DNA from: Antedon mediterranea
Lineage: Eukaryota > Echinodermata > Crinoidea > Comatulida > Antedonidae
Assembly (NCBI RefSeq): GCF_964355755.1
Contig: NC_092671.1
Span: 35,107,304-35,171,303 of the forward strand
Direction: 5' to 3'
DNA: 64,000 nucleotides
The notes under the pieces were generated by a model. It was not told the origin of the DNA. It saw only the letters and a list, made by a program, of their open reading frames with translations, and ran no database searches. Position 1 is the stretch's first letter, and each line of letters opens with the position of its first letter. The position numbers and the translations under genes were made by a program. Below are positions 1 to 11,515 of this stretch, piece after piece.

Positions 1-57
1 TTTATTGACTTGTTACACCCAAGACTAGTCATGCAAGATTTTGTTCTGAAGAAATAG
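1..57 (+). CDS. possible last coding exon tail of an upstream gene (partial)
   Basis: Frame 1 is open from the window edge for 18 codons and stops with TAG at 55-57. The next 230 bases lack coding character and lead to a canonical AATAAA. An exon end followed by a 3' UTR would look like this, but 18 codons is too short to identify a family and an open frame of this length is common by chance. No product is assigned. The alternative is that the whole stretch is UTR or intergenic. Confidence 0.2.
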   Translation, partial: FIDLLHPRLVMQDFVLKK

Positions 58-289
58 GTCCAGCAACCCAGCCAAAATTTGAGTTCGCTTTCCACTTTAT
101 CGATGATATAATTTGACTTAATATGAATTGAAACGGCATTTGTATTAAAACCTGAACATTGTGGGTATGTGTGCGAGAAAAAAGTTTTAAGTGCATATTG
201 AAATACTGTTATATTCCAGTGCTGAGAAATCATCATTCCTGTGTCACCATCGTCAGTGTGATAGAAGAGGTGTTTGTTTTATGTTTCCA

Positions 290-295
290 AATAAA
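290..295 (+). promoter_or_regulatory. candidate poly(A) signal AATAAA
   Basis: A perfect AATAAA lies about 230 bases after the stop codon at 55-57 and is followed by T-rich sequence. It could end the transcript of the upstream gene. Hexamers like this arise by chance in AT-rich DNA, so the call depends on the weak exon call. Confidence 0.25.
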
Positions 296-300
296 ATTCA

Positions 301-3095
301 ATAATTAAATTTAAGTTCATTTAAGTATCTGTTTGACTTCTTGCATTCCAACTACTGTACATTAATCCTCCCTGGTTCTCAGCTGCTACTGAAATCACTT
401 ACCGTACATACCCCTTCCCCTATTGTAGTTATCCCTCACCCTCTAATTAATTATCCCCCCTCACCCTTTAATTAATTATCTCCCCCTCCTATAGTTATCC
501 TATAGTCACCCCTCCTAATATAATTATCTTTTCCCATTTTAACACATTTTTGAGTAATATAATATTTAGTACAATTCAATTCAAATAGTTTTGAACTATA
601 GACTCGCCATAATAACCAATATAAAATTAAACAAACCATCATTTATAAACCTTGGTTATGCTAATTAACCTAATGTACATATATTAAAACAATCAACACA
701 ACAAAAACAAACAAATGTATTACCTCATGATAGATGTACACCATGTGACTTATATTTGTAAACGTGTTAGAAATAATATTATTATTCAACATCCTATAAA
801 ATTTAACGAGAGTTTTGACAAACAGCAAAAGGCCTAAGTTTTCTCAGTTTATTTGGCCTCTTTTTCGTTTTTCTGATGGTAGTATAATAGTAGACTGTTA
901 GTTATGATGGCCATTCAATACTCTATTTTCAAGAGTTGATATTGTCTAAGACCGAGCAACACGTCGCACAAGTCCTGGCAAAGTCTCTGATGTTAGCTTA
1001 TTAATCCAAGTCGTCTTTACTACTTTCCGACAGTAAGTACCAGTGTAATCTTATTCGCTTTATTATGTTCCGAGTGAGATGGAACAGTTGATGGAGCTTG
1101 TCTAGTTTGATAAAATATTATGAAGTGATAGGCCTTTACTGTTATAAATAGCACAACAAGTTTTGGTACTGTTTTGTCTCCTTTACAAAGTTAAGGTATT
1201 AGTATATTTAATTTAACAATGAATAATTTAAAATTTTAATTGATATTTTAGAGCTTCATTACAACGTTTTCATTTTGTTTTTCTTCGTAAAAAAAAAAAA
1301 AATCGGGACCTCTTGAGAGATCACTATTATTATAATGTTCTGTTTTTAGTATTAATTTTTTGTAGTCTTGCATGCAACAAAATTTAAAACCTGTGTTCTG
1401 TTTTCTTCCTAATAATTAAACATCAAAATTGGTTTATAGTTGATAACTTCAATAGTTAATTATTTATTTGATAATTAATTAGTTTATAGATTTGGTTATA
1501 CCTAGTGTACATTGTGTACTGTTCAATTCTACAAGCCATGATTTTTTATTCTATTTGAATTACCTATTGCCTTTGGAAATGATTGATCCTGGTAACATTT
1601 TCATTAACACATAAATTAGCCCAACCGCTGATTAATCTGAATTTGGAATATAGAAACCACAGTTTTGTATTGCGTTTTTTCTTACTATGCGGATAGACAT
1701 ATCAATGAGGTGGCGTTGTGTAGCATTTTGCTATGCTACACTGACGAAAAATTGTTGCCAGTGTTAAAAATATTAGTGTTAAATAATATGCTTCTTTTGC
1801 CTATTTGCCAAATAGATCATAAGAAAATTAAATTGTATACGCATTTCTTCAGAATTTGTGTTCCGCAAAAACTCTTTAAATCTGTAAATGGTTATTGAAT
1901 AAAATGTCAAAATTATCGCAAATATGATGCACACAGGTGGTTAAAAAGTCACTAAAGTCGGTGACCTGAGGTCAAAGGGTGATTGTGATAAAGTACTACC
2001 AACCGTTATTTTGTGTTGCAGCTATTAAAGTTGCACACCGATAAACCGTTGAAGATAATACCGTAATAAAATAATCATTATTTTATGTTCCACATCAATA
2101 ACTGGTACGTACTGGCATTGTAACATGAAATAGACATACTGTACGGTAGAAATGGAGAAAATGTATTCTGTTGTATTTAACAAGTTATTTGTTCGCATTC
2201 ATAAACCGACACTTATCTGGTTATTTAGGTCAACAATGTCACTATAATATCAAATTGTTAATTAACATAGATAATTAGCAGTTTATTAAAAGCATCCGCT
2301 TTCTTGTTGAGTGACGAGTTGTTGATTTGTATGCTGCTGAACATAGCATAACATGGAGTATAGATTGTACCACCCACTCCTTACTACCCTCCAGGTTTTT
2401 AAGCAGTTGTCAACATGTTTAGTGGATTTATTATCATCTGTTCGTGAATACTGTTGGCTATTCTCCTTGCTCTTGAGTAATTTTTTATCAGCGATACAAA
2501 TCATTCGCACGTGGGCGGATTATGTTGATGAGCACACGTATGTATTTTAAACATGTGCATACAGCTACATTGTTTATGGGTAATTGCTCACAAAGTTGTA
2601 CTGTAGCAATACTAAAAAGCCTTTTTGTAAAATTTACTATTATGGTATATAGTGTGTAAAATGAACATTGATTGAATCAGAATTATTTTTTAAAACAATG
2701 TCTGAATTGTTTTCTTTTATAAATATAACGATTCGTCATTACTGTACATGGTTTTTCCACTATTTTTGTACTTTCGTCATTTGATGGCAGTGAGCCATGA
2801 TCTGCTGCCAAGAGACACGACTTAAGTACGACGGTAATATCAAGTATGGGGGTCAAGTCTAGGTAGGGAGGGGTATGCAAGGTAGTGGAAATTGAGCTTA
2901 GAATCATTTTTATCGTATTATTCAATTTGATTATTTCAAGATTTCATTAAAATTGGATTATTATTTAATGAATTAATTTTATTTATAGTTTGTGGATACT
3001 GGAATCAATAAAAAAATACATAAAATATGTATATTATTCTTAATATGAGAGTATTATTAGGAATGAGTATGTTCTGTCTCCAGTTCTCAATATAG
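301..3095. other. intergenic stretch, no gene seen
   Basis: This is AT-rich DNA with only short, low-complexity open frames. Bases 400-530 hold degenerate repeats of CCCTC and TAATTAATTAT type. Nothing resembles an exon with splice sites and protein-like codon use. Confidence 0.5.
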
Positions 3096-3097
3096 TA

Positions 3098-3511
3098 CCG
3101 TAAATCTTCTAACCGTAACCCATACTCTAATACTAGTAACCCCCTTCTAATAGTAAGCTACCCTATAAGTCAACCTATAATAATAACCCACTACTCTAAT
3201 AGTAATCCATATTAGACTCACAAAAACTATTGAAAAAATGACATCATGAAGACTGGCCCTATTTTTAAAATAAGGAGATGATGCATGTTGGTCTTTGCTG
3301 ATTGAGTGTTTTAAAGTTTATAAAACAAATTTGTTTATTCGTACTGTTTATTATTTTGCTATGAGTTGCTGACCGGCAAAGTTGGGGTGGGTTACTATTT
3401 TCAGGTGCCTAATTAAAGATTAGTAATAGTAACCCCTTCTAATAGTGCTGTAACCCACCATAAAAAATCATTAAATAATAATAACCAGTCTTACAATTAG
3501 AAGATTTACGG
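3098..3511. mobile_element. TA-flanked MITE with CCGTAAATCTTCTAA ends
   Basis: The left end CCGTAAATCTTCTAA is matched by its reverse complement at 3497-3511, and both ends abut a TA dinucleotide (3096-3097 and 3512-3513). At 414 bp with no transposase frame it is non-autonomous. The interior is rich in TAATAGTAACCC-type repeats. A TA target fits the Tc1/mariner superfamily; the family name is not established. Confidence 0.6.
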
Positions 3512-4126
3512 TATTCTCGGTTTACTCAGTTGCCACAGAAAGTAACGCTAGTTGGATTTTCCACTTTTAATTCAATCAAATTATACGATCGGATCGTATA
3601 TTTATTGGTTGATTAAATGTTTATAATGTCTGGGATTTTCCCTTTTTTTAAAAAAATATTACTAAAATTGTCAGAACTAAACTGAAAAACAGATTGTTGG
3701 AAAAGAATAGAAATATTTTTCTTGTGGTTTTAGTTGGCGTACATTATTACCATCTGATTGGATGAGCATAAATGAAAGTATAGAGTTTGGACATCAGCGA
3801 ACGGGATATGATTCACATAAATGTTTTAGATTAAGGTAATTTCCAAAGTATGTGCAGGTTGTTGATATTGCAATCATTTTAAAAGAAAACTTCATCCGCC
3901 GTGTACAGTCTTTGATCCAATTAAGAAAGAGCTGTATTGCATATATAAACAAAGTAGACTAAAAATAAAAAGTTTTTTTCTGTTACTCATCATCAAGAAT
4001 CATCTGCGATTATGGATGTTCACTTTAGTTTATTCCTTGTGGAAACGTCGTTTGTACGTATGTTTTTTGTATACATTAATTTAGGCAAACTACAGTTCCA
4101 AGGATAGGCATTTACTCTCAGTCTTG

Positions 4127-4288
4127 AGCTCTGTCCACACTATCAAACTAGTATGACAAAAGAAATATGGTACTTATTCCCAAACGTGGTAGTGATATTC
4201 CCAAACATGGTAGTGATATGACATCATTGTTTCCATATATGGACACATCACATTTTGTTGTCGCATAAAGTTTGATAGTGTAGGCTTT
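4127..4288. mobile_element. AGCTCTGTCTACAC MITE, copy 1
   Basis: This is a member of the window's most frequent MITE family. Its ends read AGCTCTGTCYACACTATCAA and the reverse complement. The core carries ATATGGTAGTGATATGACATCAT and a short inverted arm around CATATATGGACACATCACA. There is no coding capacity. The right end is diverged (TGATAGTGTAGGCTTT). Other copies are at 21361, 36520, 44757, 49208, 59865, 62252 and 63257. Confidence 0.7.
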
Positions 4289-4369
4289 AAAGATGCCAAT
4301 TATTATGCTCTAAATAAACAGTCTTAAACAATTAGTCTTTGGGTGTTGCTTGTTATCACGAGAAAACAA

Positions 4370-4440
4370 TCCTGACATCTGACAGGATTTGAACCCACTA
4401 TCCTGTTTATATTGATACCATAGTTGTGCCTATGTTTCTC
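4370..4440 (-). repeat. possible tRNA-derived SINE fragment
   Basis: On the minus strand a B-box-like GGGTTCAAATCC is visible (plus strand GGATTTGAACCC at about 4385). No clear A box or cloverleaf could be drawn, so this is at most a decayed SINE or tRNA-like relic. Confidence 0.25.
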
Positions 4441-4530
4441 TGTGTTTCTTATCTTTTATGTAGTTAACTACTCATTTGGGAAATTTTGAATTTGAAAAGC
4501 TTTAGGGCACAACGTTTTGCTTGCATTATA

Positions 4531-4765
4531 GTATGGAGTTGAGTAGTCGAGTGGTTAGTGCGCTTGACAGTCGCATACAGAGAGACTCCGGTTCAATTCC
4601 CAACAGTCCAGTCAGCTGTATTATGAGTACCGGGTTGAAAATACTAGGGAGTATTAGGTGGCGTGGAAAGGAACTGACCACCCTACCACATAATGCCGAA
4701 GATGTACAATGAGCTCCTAACGACAGCTCATTCTCCTACGTTCAAAATGAATACTTTACTTTTAC
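4531..4765 (+). repeat. tRNA-derived SINE, type D
   Basis: An A-box-like segment (GTCGAGTGGTTAGTGCG) is followed about 40 bases later by a B box GGTTCAATTCC at 4590-4600. That is the internal pol III promoter of a tRNA-like head. A unique-looking body and an AT-rich tail follow. A small open frame crosses it, but the tRNA-like promoter explains the segment better. Only one copy was recognised here. Confidence 0.6.
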
Positions 4766-5091
4766 CTATAGTATGATAAACATATTTTTTAGTACTTTAC
4801 TAAATGTATATTTTTTGTTAATATAAGACAGACAACTAAAAGATAAGAGATGATAAATTAAAAATGCATAATACTGCAGATTTAATTGCAATTAACTAAC
4901 TGTATGGATAGCACTTTGCTATTACTGAAAATGGGTATTTTAGTAGTCTAGTGTTGTAGATGAAGTTACGGCGCCAGATATGTCATAACTGGTGTTTTTT
5001 TAGAGAAGATACAGTACTTTATTTAGTTCAGTAAACGTCAAACGATTGCGTTCTATTAAACCTCAACCTCGGATTATGAAACTGGTGTAGG

Positions 5092-6078
5092 TCGCTCTTC
5101 CTAATATCCCACTCTTCCTAACATCCCACTCTTCCTAACATCCCACTCTTTCTAACATCCCACTCTTTCTAATATCCCAGTCTCCCTAATAGTAATATCC
5201 CAACAGAATTAATTTCCCACTCTTCTGAATTATACCACTTTCTCTAATAATATCTTAACCGAATATCCCACTCTTCCTAATATCCCACTCTTCCTAATAT
5301 CCCACTCTTCCTAATATCCCACTCTTCCTATTATCCCACTCTTCCTAATATCCCACTCTTCCTAATATCCCACTCTCCCTAATATCCCACTCTCCCTAAT
5401 ATTCCACTCTCCCTAATATCCCACACTTCCTAATATCCCACACTCTTCCTAATATCCCCCACACTCTTCCTAATGTCCCACACTTCCTAATGTCCCACTC
5501 TTCCTAATGTCCCACTCTTCCTAATATCCCACTCTTCCTAATATCCCACTCTTCCTAATATCCCACTCTCCCTAATATTCCACTCTTCCTAATATCACAC
5601 TCTTCCTAATATCACACTCTTCCTAATATCCCACTCTTCCTAATATCCCACTCTTCCTAATATCCCACTCTTCCTAATATTCCACTCTTCCTAATATTCC
5701 ACTCTCCCTAATATCCCACTCTTCCTAATATCCCACTCTCCCTAATATCCCACTCTTCCTAATATCCCACTCTTCCTAATATCCCACACTCCCTAATATC
5801 CCACACTCTTCCTAATGTCCCACACTTCCTAATCACACTCTTCCTAATGTCCCACTCTTCTTAATATCCCAGTCTTCCTAATACCCCACTCTTCCTAATA
5901 TCCCACTCTCCCTAATATCCCACACTTCCTAATATCCCACACTCTTCCTAATGTCCTACACTTCCTAATCACACTCTTCCTAATGTCCCACTCTTCTTAA
6001 TATCCCAGTCTTCCTAATGTCCCACTCTTCTTAATATTCCAGTCTTCCTAATATCCCACTCTTCCTAATATCCCACTT
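5092..6078. repeat. 17-bp minisatellite, about 1 kb
   Basis: Roughly 58 copies of a 17-bp unit CCTAATATCCCACTCTT occur in tandem, with variants carrying TTCC, CTCC, ACACT or AATGTCCC. A multi-unit block recurs at about 5803-5882 and 5938-6018, so there is higher-order structure. It is strongly strand-asymmetric (pyrimidine-rich on the plus strand). It has no coding potential. Confidence 0.9.
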
Positions 6079-6470
6079 CCTCTAATAATAATATCCTATT
6101 ACAAAATATCTTATAAATCCCAACTCTTTTTTAATTAAACTGATTCTACATTATACAGCAATGAGTCTTTGAGCACGTAAACAAGATTAGAAGGATTATA
6201 GTGGATTGCGCAAGGATTTCAACAATATCCTTCAACATCCTTAATGCCGGCCGGTATTGCAGATTTTTGCAGTATGGCGTAATACAACTTTCACAATAAA
6301 TTGATGTTGCCCTTCAGTGCAGAATCAGTTGAAAAACATATTTTTTTAAATTTTAGCTGATTTTGTGCTAATGACATAAATATCGACTCTTTAAAAAAAC
6401 AAGTACAGTACTACAACTAAAAATGAAAGGCATGCCTTCTATTCTACAGTACTGTACATAAATGTTATTA

Positions 6471-6594
6471 GTTATCCGCACTAGGCGGATAACTCCTTGT
6501 AATTGTATGAAATCATCTTTTTTTTTTTGGTTATCCGCAACGAAGTTGCAGGATAACCTCTTGTGATTGTACGAAATCATCATCATCATCATCA
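6471..6594. repeat. short GTTATCCGC/GCGGATAAC duplicated unit plus (ATC)n
   Basis: GTTATCCGC and GCGGATAAC occur as small inverted pairs at 6471-6493 and 6531-6556. Each is followed by a similar CTTGTAATTGTATGAAATC tail, and the second tail ends in a CAT/ATC microsatellite. The same GCGGATAAC word lies just inside the 3' ends of the two following elements, so this is probably a remnant of that family. Confidence 0.5.
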
Positions 6595-8140
6595 TCAACT
6601 TTTTATTCTTCTTCTTTCTTTCTGTATGATTTTTGTGTAACGCTTTTCTCTAAAATTCGCAAACATAACATTTCGGTAACTATGTTAACATTTTGACATT
6701 TATGTAACGTCGTCAAGCGAAGCTTTTCATGATGTTTACAATTGCGCAACGTGACGTACGCGCGATTTAACGATTTTCTCGTATCTAACATATGTCGAAA
6801 ACCAAATAACATTTTAAAGTGAAACTTTGCAAAAGTTTAATTTATATCATGCGCTAACTTTCTGTTGAAAAAAAATTGCGTGTTTTACACAAAGTTACGC
6901 GCGCACGCGTATTTAAAATTTCAAAATGCGCAAAATTAATTTATAATCAACTTTCTACGCGTTTTATGTCGTTTTAAGCATGTCAAAAATTCCCACGCGT
7001 GCGCACATTTTTACGTGTGCGGTGCGCACGTAGCATTGAAAACGTATTTTTTTCGCGTGATTTATGTTTTTCCAGCCTTTTCTAGCAATTTTACCAAATT
7101 TTAAACAATTTCGACTTAAAGATACGTCATACGAGCACGTCGAATTGGGCAATTTGCGCGCGTTTTTTATGAAAAGGTTAAAAAATTCGTTTAAAATATG
7201 CCTTTTTTTAAACAGTCGTAATTTCTAAACTAGACGGTCAACTTTTTGTGGATGACATATTCTGGAAGTAGATGAGTTGTAGATATCGGATCAGGTATTA
7301 ATATGGCTAACCGGACATTGTGACGTCATCGTATGGCCACGCGAATATAAAATTTAGGATTTTTGTATCTTTCGTCATAACTCATCACATTGAATAGAGC
7401 GCATCTCCACCTATTCGTTTTCTATTTTCACCCTGATTTTGATATTGTCTAGGTCAATCAACTATCTTTCGCATGAGTTAAAAATATTTTAATTTTTTTG
7501 ACGTCATCATGCCTAAAAATTTAAATCACGTGTGGCATCAATTTCATCTTTACAGTAAATTTTAATCTGTTATAGCTCGTAAGAATAAAATGTGATAATC
7601 ACGATTAAAACTTTTTCTGGAAGCTATTGGATTGTAGATACGAAATTATGTAAAAATGTTGCCAATCGGATGTTGTGACGTCATCATATGGCCAGTTAAA
7701 TGAAAAAGGTCGTATTTTCATCTTTTGCGTCATAATTCATTACATTTAAAAGAGCGCGCATCAATATTTCACGTATTCAAATTTCTTCTACACGCTAATA
7801 CGTTGTTGCTGAGATAATTTCCTTTCGGAATTGCTACCTTCGCGTTTTATTTTAAAACCGTCAACATGTTAAAAATTGCAATAAATAGCAGGTCCCGTAA
7901 TTTCACCTATTCTACACTGTATGTCACTGTATGTGATATGGATACAGAATATACTGTGTATACTATATATGAATTTAAATAATAAAATTCAGCAATAACA
8001 ACATATCATATTCTTCAGTTCAGATCATAATGCCAACGTGAACACTTCCTTTTGTCCTCAACCTATCCCCTTAATGTTAATGTTGCACCACTTGCGCGGC
8101 GGATAACCAAACTCGTCAAAGTGACGAGTTACATGTCTAG
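6595..8140 (+). mobile_element. Helitron-like element, copy A
   Basis: The 3' end has the Helitron layout: a perfect 9-bp stem AACTCGTCA with loop AAG (8110-8130), six bases, then CTAG (8137-8140) followed by T. The 5' end is set at a TC in the CATCATC tract (approximate). The body contains CpG-rich words and three TGACGTCA palindromes (7321, 7499, 7676). No Rep or helicase frame exists, so it is non-autonomous. Most of it aligns with copy B at a constant offset of 1535 bases. Confidence 0.6.
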
Positions 8141-9666
8141 TCTTTATTTTTCTTTCTTTGTGTCAATTTTGTGTCTCACGTATCTCTAAAACGTGCTAAC
8201 ATAACATTTTATAATTTTGTCAACATGTGGGCATTTACGTGAAATTGTGCACCTCCTATTGTGAATGACGTTAGATTTGCGCAACGTGATTTACACGCGA
8301 TTTAACGATTTTCTCGTATTTAACATAGGTCAAAAACCAAATAACATTTTAAATTGAAACTTTGCAAAAGTTTAATTTATATCATGCGCTAACTTTCTGT
8401 TGAAAAAAAATTGCGTGTTTTACACAAAGTTACGCGCGCACGCGCATTTAAAATTTTAAAATGCGCAAAATTAATTTTTAATCAACTTTCTACGCGTTTC
8501 TTGTCATTTTGAGCATGTCAAAAATTCCCACGCGTGCGCAAATTTGTACGCGCGCGGTGCGCATGTAGCGTTAAAAACATACTTTTTTCCCATGATTTAT
8601 GTTTTTCCAGCCTTTTCTAGTAATGTTACTAACTTTTAAAAAAATTCGACTTAAAATTACGTCATACGAGCACGTCGAATTAGATAATTTGTGCGCGTTT
8701 TTGATCAAAAAGTTTAAAAAATCGTCAAAATTATGCCTTTTTTTAACCAGTCGTAATTTCTAAACTGCACGGTCAACTTTTTGTGGATGATATATTCTGG
8801 AAATTGATGAGTTATAGATATCGGATCAAACATTAATGTGGCTAACCAGACATTGTGACGTCATCGTATGGCCACGCGATTATAAAATTTAGGATTTTTG
8901 TGTCTTTCGTCATAGCTAATCACATTTAATAGAGCGCGTTTCCACTTATGCGTTTTCCATTTTCACCCCGATTTTGATGTTGTATAGGTCTATCAACTAT
9001 CTTTCGCATGAGTTAAAAATATTTTAATTTTTATGACGTCATCATGCCTAAAAATTTAAATTACGTGTGGCGTTAATTTCATATTTACAGTAAATTTTAA
9101 TCTGTTATAGCTCGTAAGAATAAAATGTGATAATCACGATTAAAACGTTTTCTGGAAGCTATTGGATTGTAGATACGAAATCATGTGAAAATTTTGCCAA
9201 TCGGAGATTGTGACGTCATCATATGGCCAGTTGAATAAAAAAAGTCGTATTTTCATATTTTGCGTAATAGTTCATCACATTTAAAAGGGTGCGCATCTAT
9301 ATTTTACGTATTCAAATTTCTTCTACACGTTAACATGTTGTTCCTGAGATAATTTCATTCTGACATTGCTATCTAAGTGTTTCATTTTGATACCGTCGCC
9401 ATGTTAAAAATTGGAATAAATGGCGGGTCCCGTAATTTCACCTATTCTACACTGTATGTAATATGTATACAGATTATACTGTTTGCATGTATTACTATAT
9501 GACACAAAATTGACAGAATTCAGCACTAACAGCATATCATATTCTTCAGTTCTTGTCATAATGCCATAATCTTTATCTGTGTGCAATATTCCAACGTATG
9601 ACGTGCACGTGGCGTTTGTCGTGGTGCGGATAACTAACTCGTCAAAGTGACGAGTTTCATGTCTAG
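8141..9666 (+). mobile_element. Helitron-like element, copy B (head-to-tail)
   Basis: Copy B starts with TC immediately after the CTAG of copy A and ends with the same hairpin (9636-9656), six bases, CTAG (9663-9666), then T. Similarity to copy A is high over long blocks, for example around 6800-6960 versus 8335-8495. Its TGACGTCA sites are at 8856, 9034 and 9211. There is no coding capacity. The direct CTAG|TC junction is what rolling-circle read-through would leave. Confidence 0.6.
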
Positions 9667-10136
9667 TTTATTTCTTCACTTTGTATGGATTAAAAAAAAT
9701 TATGAACCTTTGAATTAAATAGTTCAATTAATTCACATCCGTTATATAATAACATTCTCATTATGTGTAAATTACAATTTTTTTTATGGTGGGGATTTAA
9801 GGGCCTAATGTCATAAAATGACTAGTAGTAATCGTATTACTATTAACTATTATAATGCTACAGTACGTTGAAACCAGATGAAGTTGTGTTCACGATTAGT
9901 GTAAGTCGTTTTTGATTTAATAAAATACAGGATTTGTAAATATTTTGTGTTTTTGAGTAGAAACTTGGTTTCTCAAACACATCATTATTTTTCCTTCAAC
10001 ATTGTCTGTATTCTAAATTAATCATTAAAAATAAAATGTAATGTAACATTTACTTTATTTATAAATGTAATTGTTCTTTGATTACAGACAGTATAATTGT
10101 ATTTTGTTTGTAATCTATTTTGAAGAGATCATGTCA
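9667..10136. other. intergenic spacer, nothing recognised
   Basis: AT-rich sequence with no repeat partner, exon or promoter signal that I can support. Confidence 0.4.
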
Positions 10137-10424
10137 ACATTAGTCTACTGCAGTATTAATACAGTTACTACATTAGTCTACTGCAGTATTAATACAGTTA
10201 CTACATTAGTCTACTGCAGTATTAATACAGTTACTACATTAGTCTACTGCAGTATTAATACAGTTACTACATTAGTCTACTGCAGTATTAATACAGTTAC
10301 TACATTAGTCTACTGCAGTATTAATACAGTTACTACATTAGTCTACTGCAGTATTAATACAGTTACTACATTAGTCTACTGCAGTATTAATACAGTTACT
10401 ACATTAGTCTACTGCAGTATTACT
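10137..10424. repeat. 33-bp minisatellite, 8 full units plus a partial
   Basis: The unit is 33 bp and the eight full copies appear identical, so expansion or homogenisation is recent. Because 33 is divisible by three, one frame stays open and would read LVYCSINTVTT repeatedly. This explains a 127-codon open frame without implying a gene. Each unit carries the palindrome-like core CTACTGCAGTA. Confidence 0.95.
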
Positions 10425-10473
10425 ACAAGTTTGTTTCAATGTAGAAGTTTATGAGTGATTCACTGAAATAAAC

Positions 10474-10897
10474 GGGTATTGCTAAACACCGCAAACCCCG
10501 CAAACCCCCGCAAACCTCCAAAAAAACATAGCAAATCCCATCGAACCAACATAAAAGTGATTGAATCATGTAGTGTACAACCCACTGGGTATATCCATGT
10601 AAAAAAAATATTACATTTTTACTGTAACTACTTATTTTTAGGGTCGTACACTACATTATTCAATCACTTTTATGTTGGTTCGGTGGGGTTTGCTATGGTT
10701 TTTTGGAGGTTTGCGGGGTTTAGCAATCATTTTTGACCCCAAAAATAAGTTGTTAACAGTCGAAATTTAAATTTTTTTTACATGGATATACCCAGTGGGT
10801 TGTACACTACATAATTCAATCACTTTTATGTTGGTTCGGTGGGGTTTGCTATGTTTTTTTGGAGGTTTGCGGGGGTTTGCGGTGTTTAGCAATACCC
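10474..10897. mobile_element. Mutator-like non-autonomous element with 9-bp TSD
   Basis: Terminal inverted repeats start GGGTATTGCTAAACACCGC and end with the exact complement. A perfect 9-bp direct repeat GAAATAAAC flanks both ends (10465-10473 and 10898-10906). Inside, a module of about 130 bp (from CAACCCACTGGGTATATCC to the GGTTTGCGGGG tract) occurs three times, once inverted and twice direct, which gives a fold-back structure. A 9-bp target duplication is typical of the Mutator superfamily. The small open frame across it is an artefact of the inverted modules. Confidence 0.75.
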
Positions 10898-10906
10898 GAA
10901 ATAAAC

Positions 10907-11410
10907 AGTGTGTAGTTTACCCAAAAAATGTAAATAAAAAATTTAGTTACTGCAGTAACTGAGCTGTAGATTTATTTTAACATGGTCCTTAAATTAGATC
11001 AATTTAGAGACCATGTCATTTTAATGCTTTTTACTTTTTTTCATTTTTCCAATATGTAAATTACCTTTTCTTGATTATCTCGTTTGTTTCTCATCAACGT
11101 GTACAAATTTTCATTCATCTGATTCCCGTGACCATATTTGGTAAAAATAAGCCATCGTAGAATAATAAAAATGTACTTAATGTGATAATAGGAACATTAG
11201 TGAACAGCTAAGGTGAGGGGTCAGTCTTGAATCTATTATATGAATAGGAAAATCACCTTTCTGTATCTGTGGGCAATAGTGTGATCTTTGAATTACTGTA
11301 CAGTGTTTAAGATTAGATATCCTGTGGAAGCCACACACATATGGTTGTCCCCTGAATAGTGACTGGTCTTTTAGTGATTTTTAAAAATATCCATATTCAT
11401 CGTGCTTCTA
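10907..11410. other. intergenic spacer, nothing recognised
   Basis: No exon-like or repeat structure was found apart from isolated TACTGTA words. Confidence 0.4.
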
Positions 11411-11515
11411 AACTAAGTCTCATTTTAGGATTTTGGAATAGATTTGGCACTAGGTCAGGATTGAACCTTGGGATGAGAAGGCAAGCACATTAACCACCAA
11501 GCTATAGCTTCACAC
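11411..11515 (-). repeat. tRNA-derived SINE, type A, copy 1
   Basis: The minus strand reads GAAGCTATAGCTTGGTGGTT, then a B box AGGTTCAATCCT, then AATGAGACTTAG. This is the same order as the plus-strand copies at 30350 and 56192. The 3' part is shortened. Confidence 0.65.

Noticed and set aside
5092-6078. Possible CRISPR-like array of short repeats
   Set aside because: The units are directly tandem with no unique spacers and the context is animal nuclear DNA. The same reasoning excludes the arrays at 10137, 39823, 40404, 43085 and 60543.
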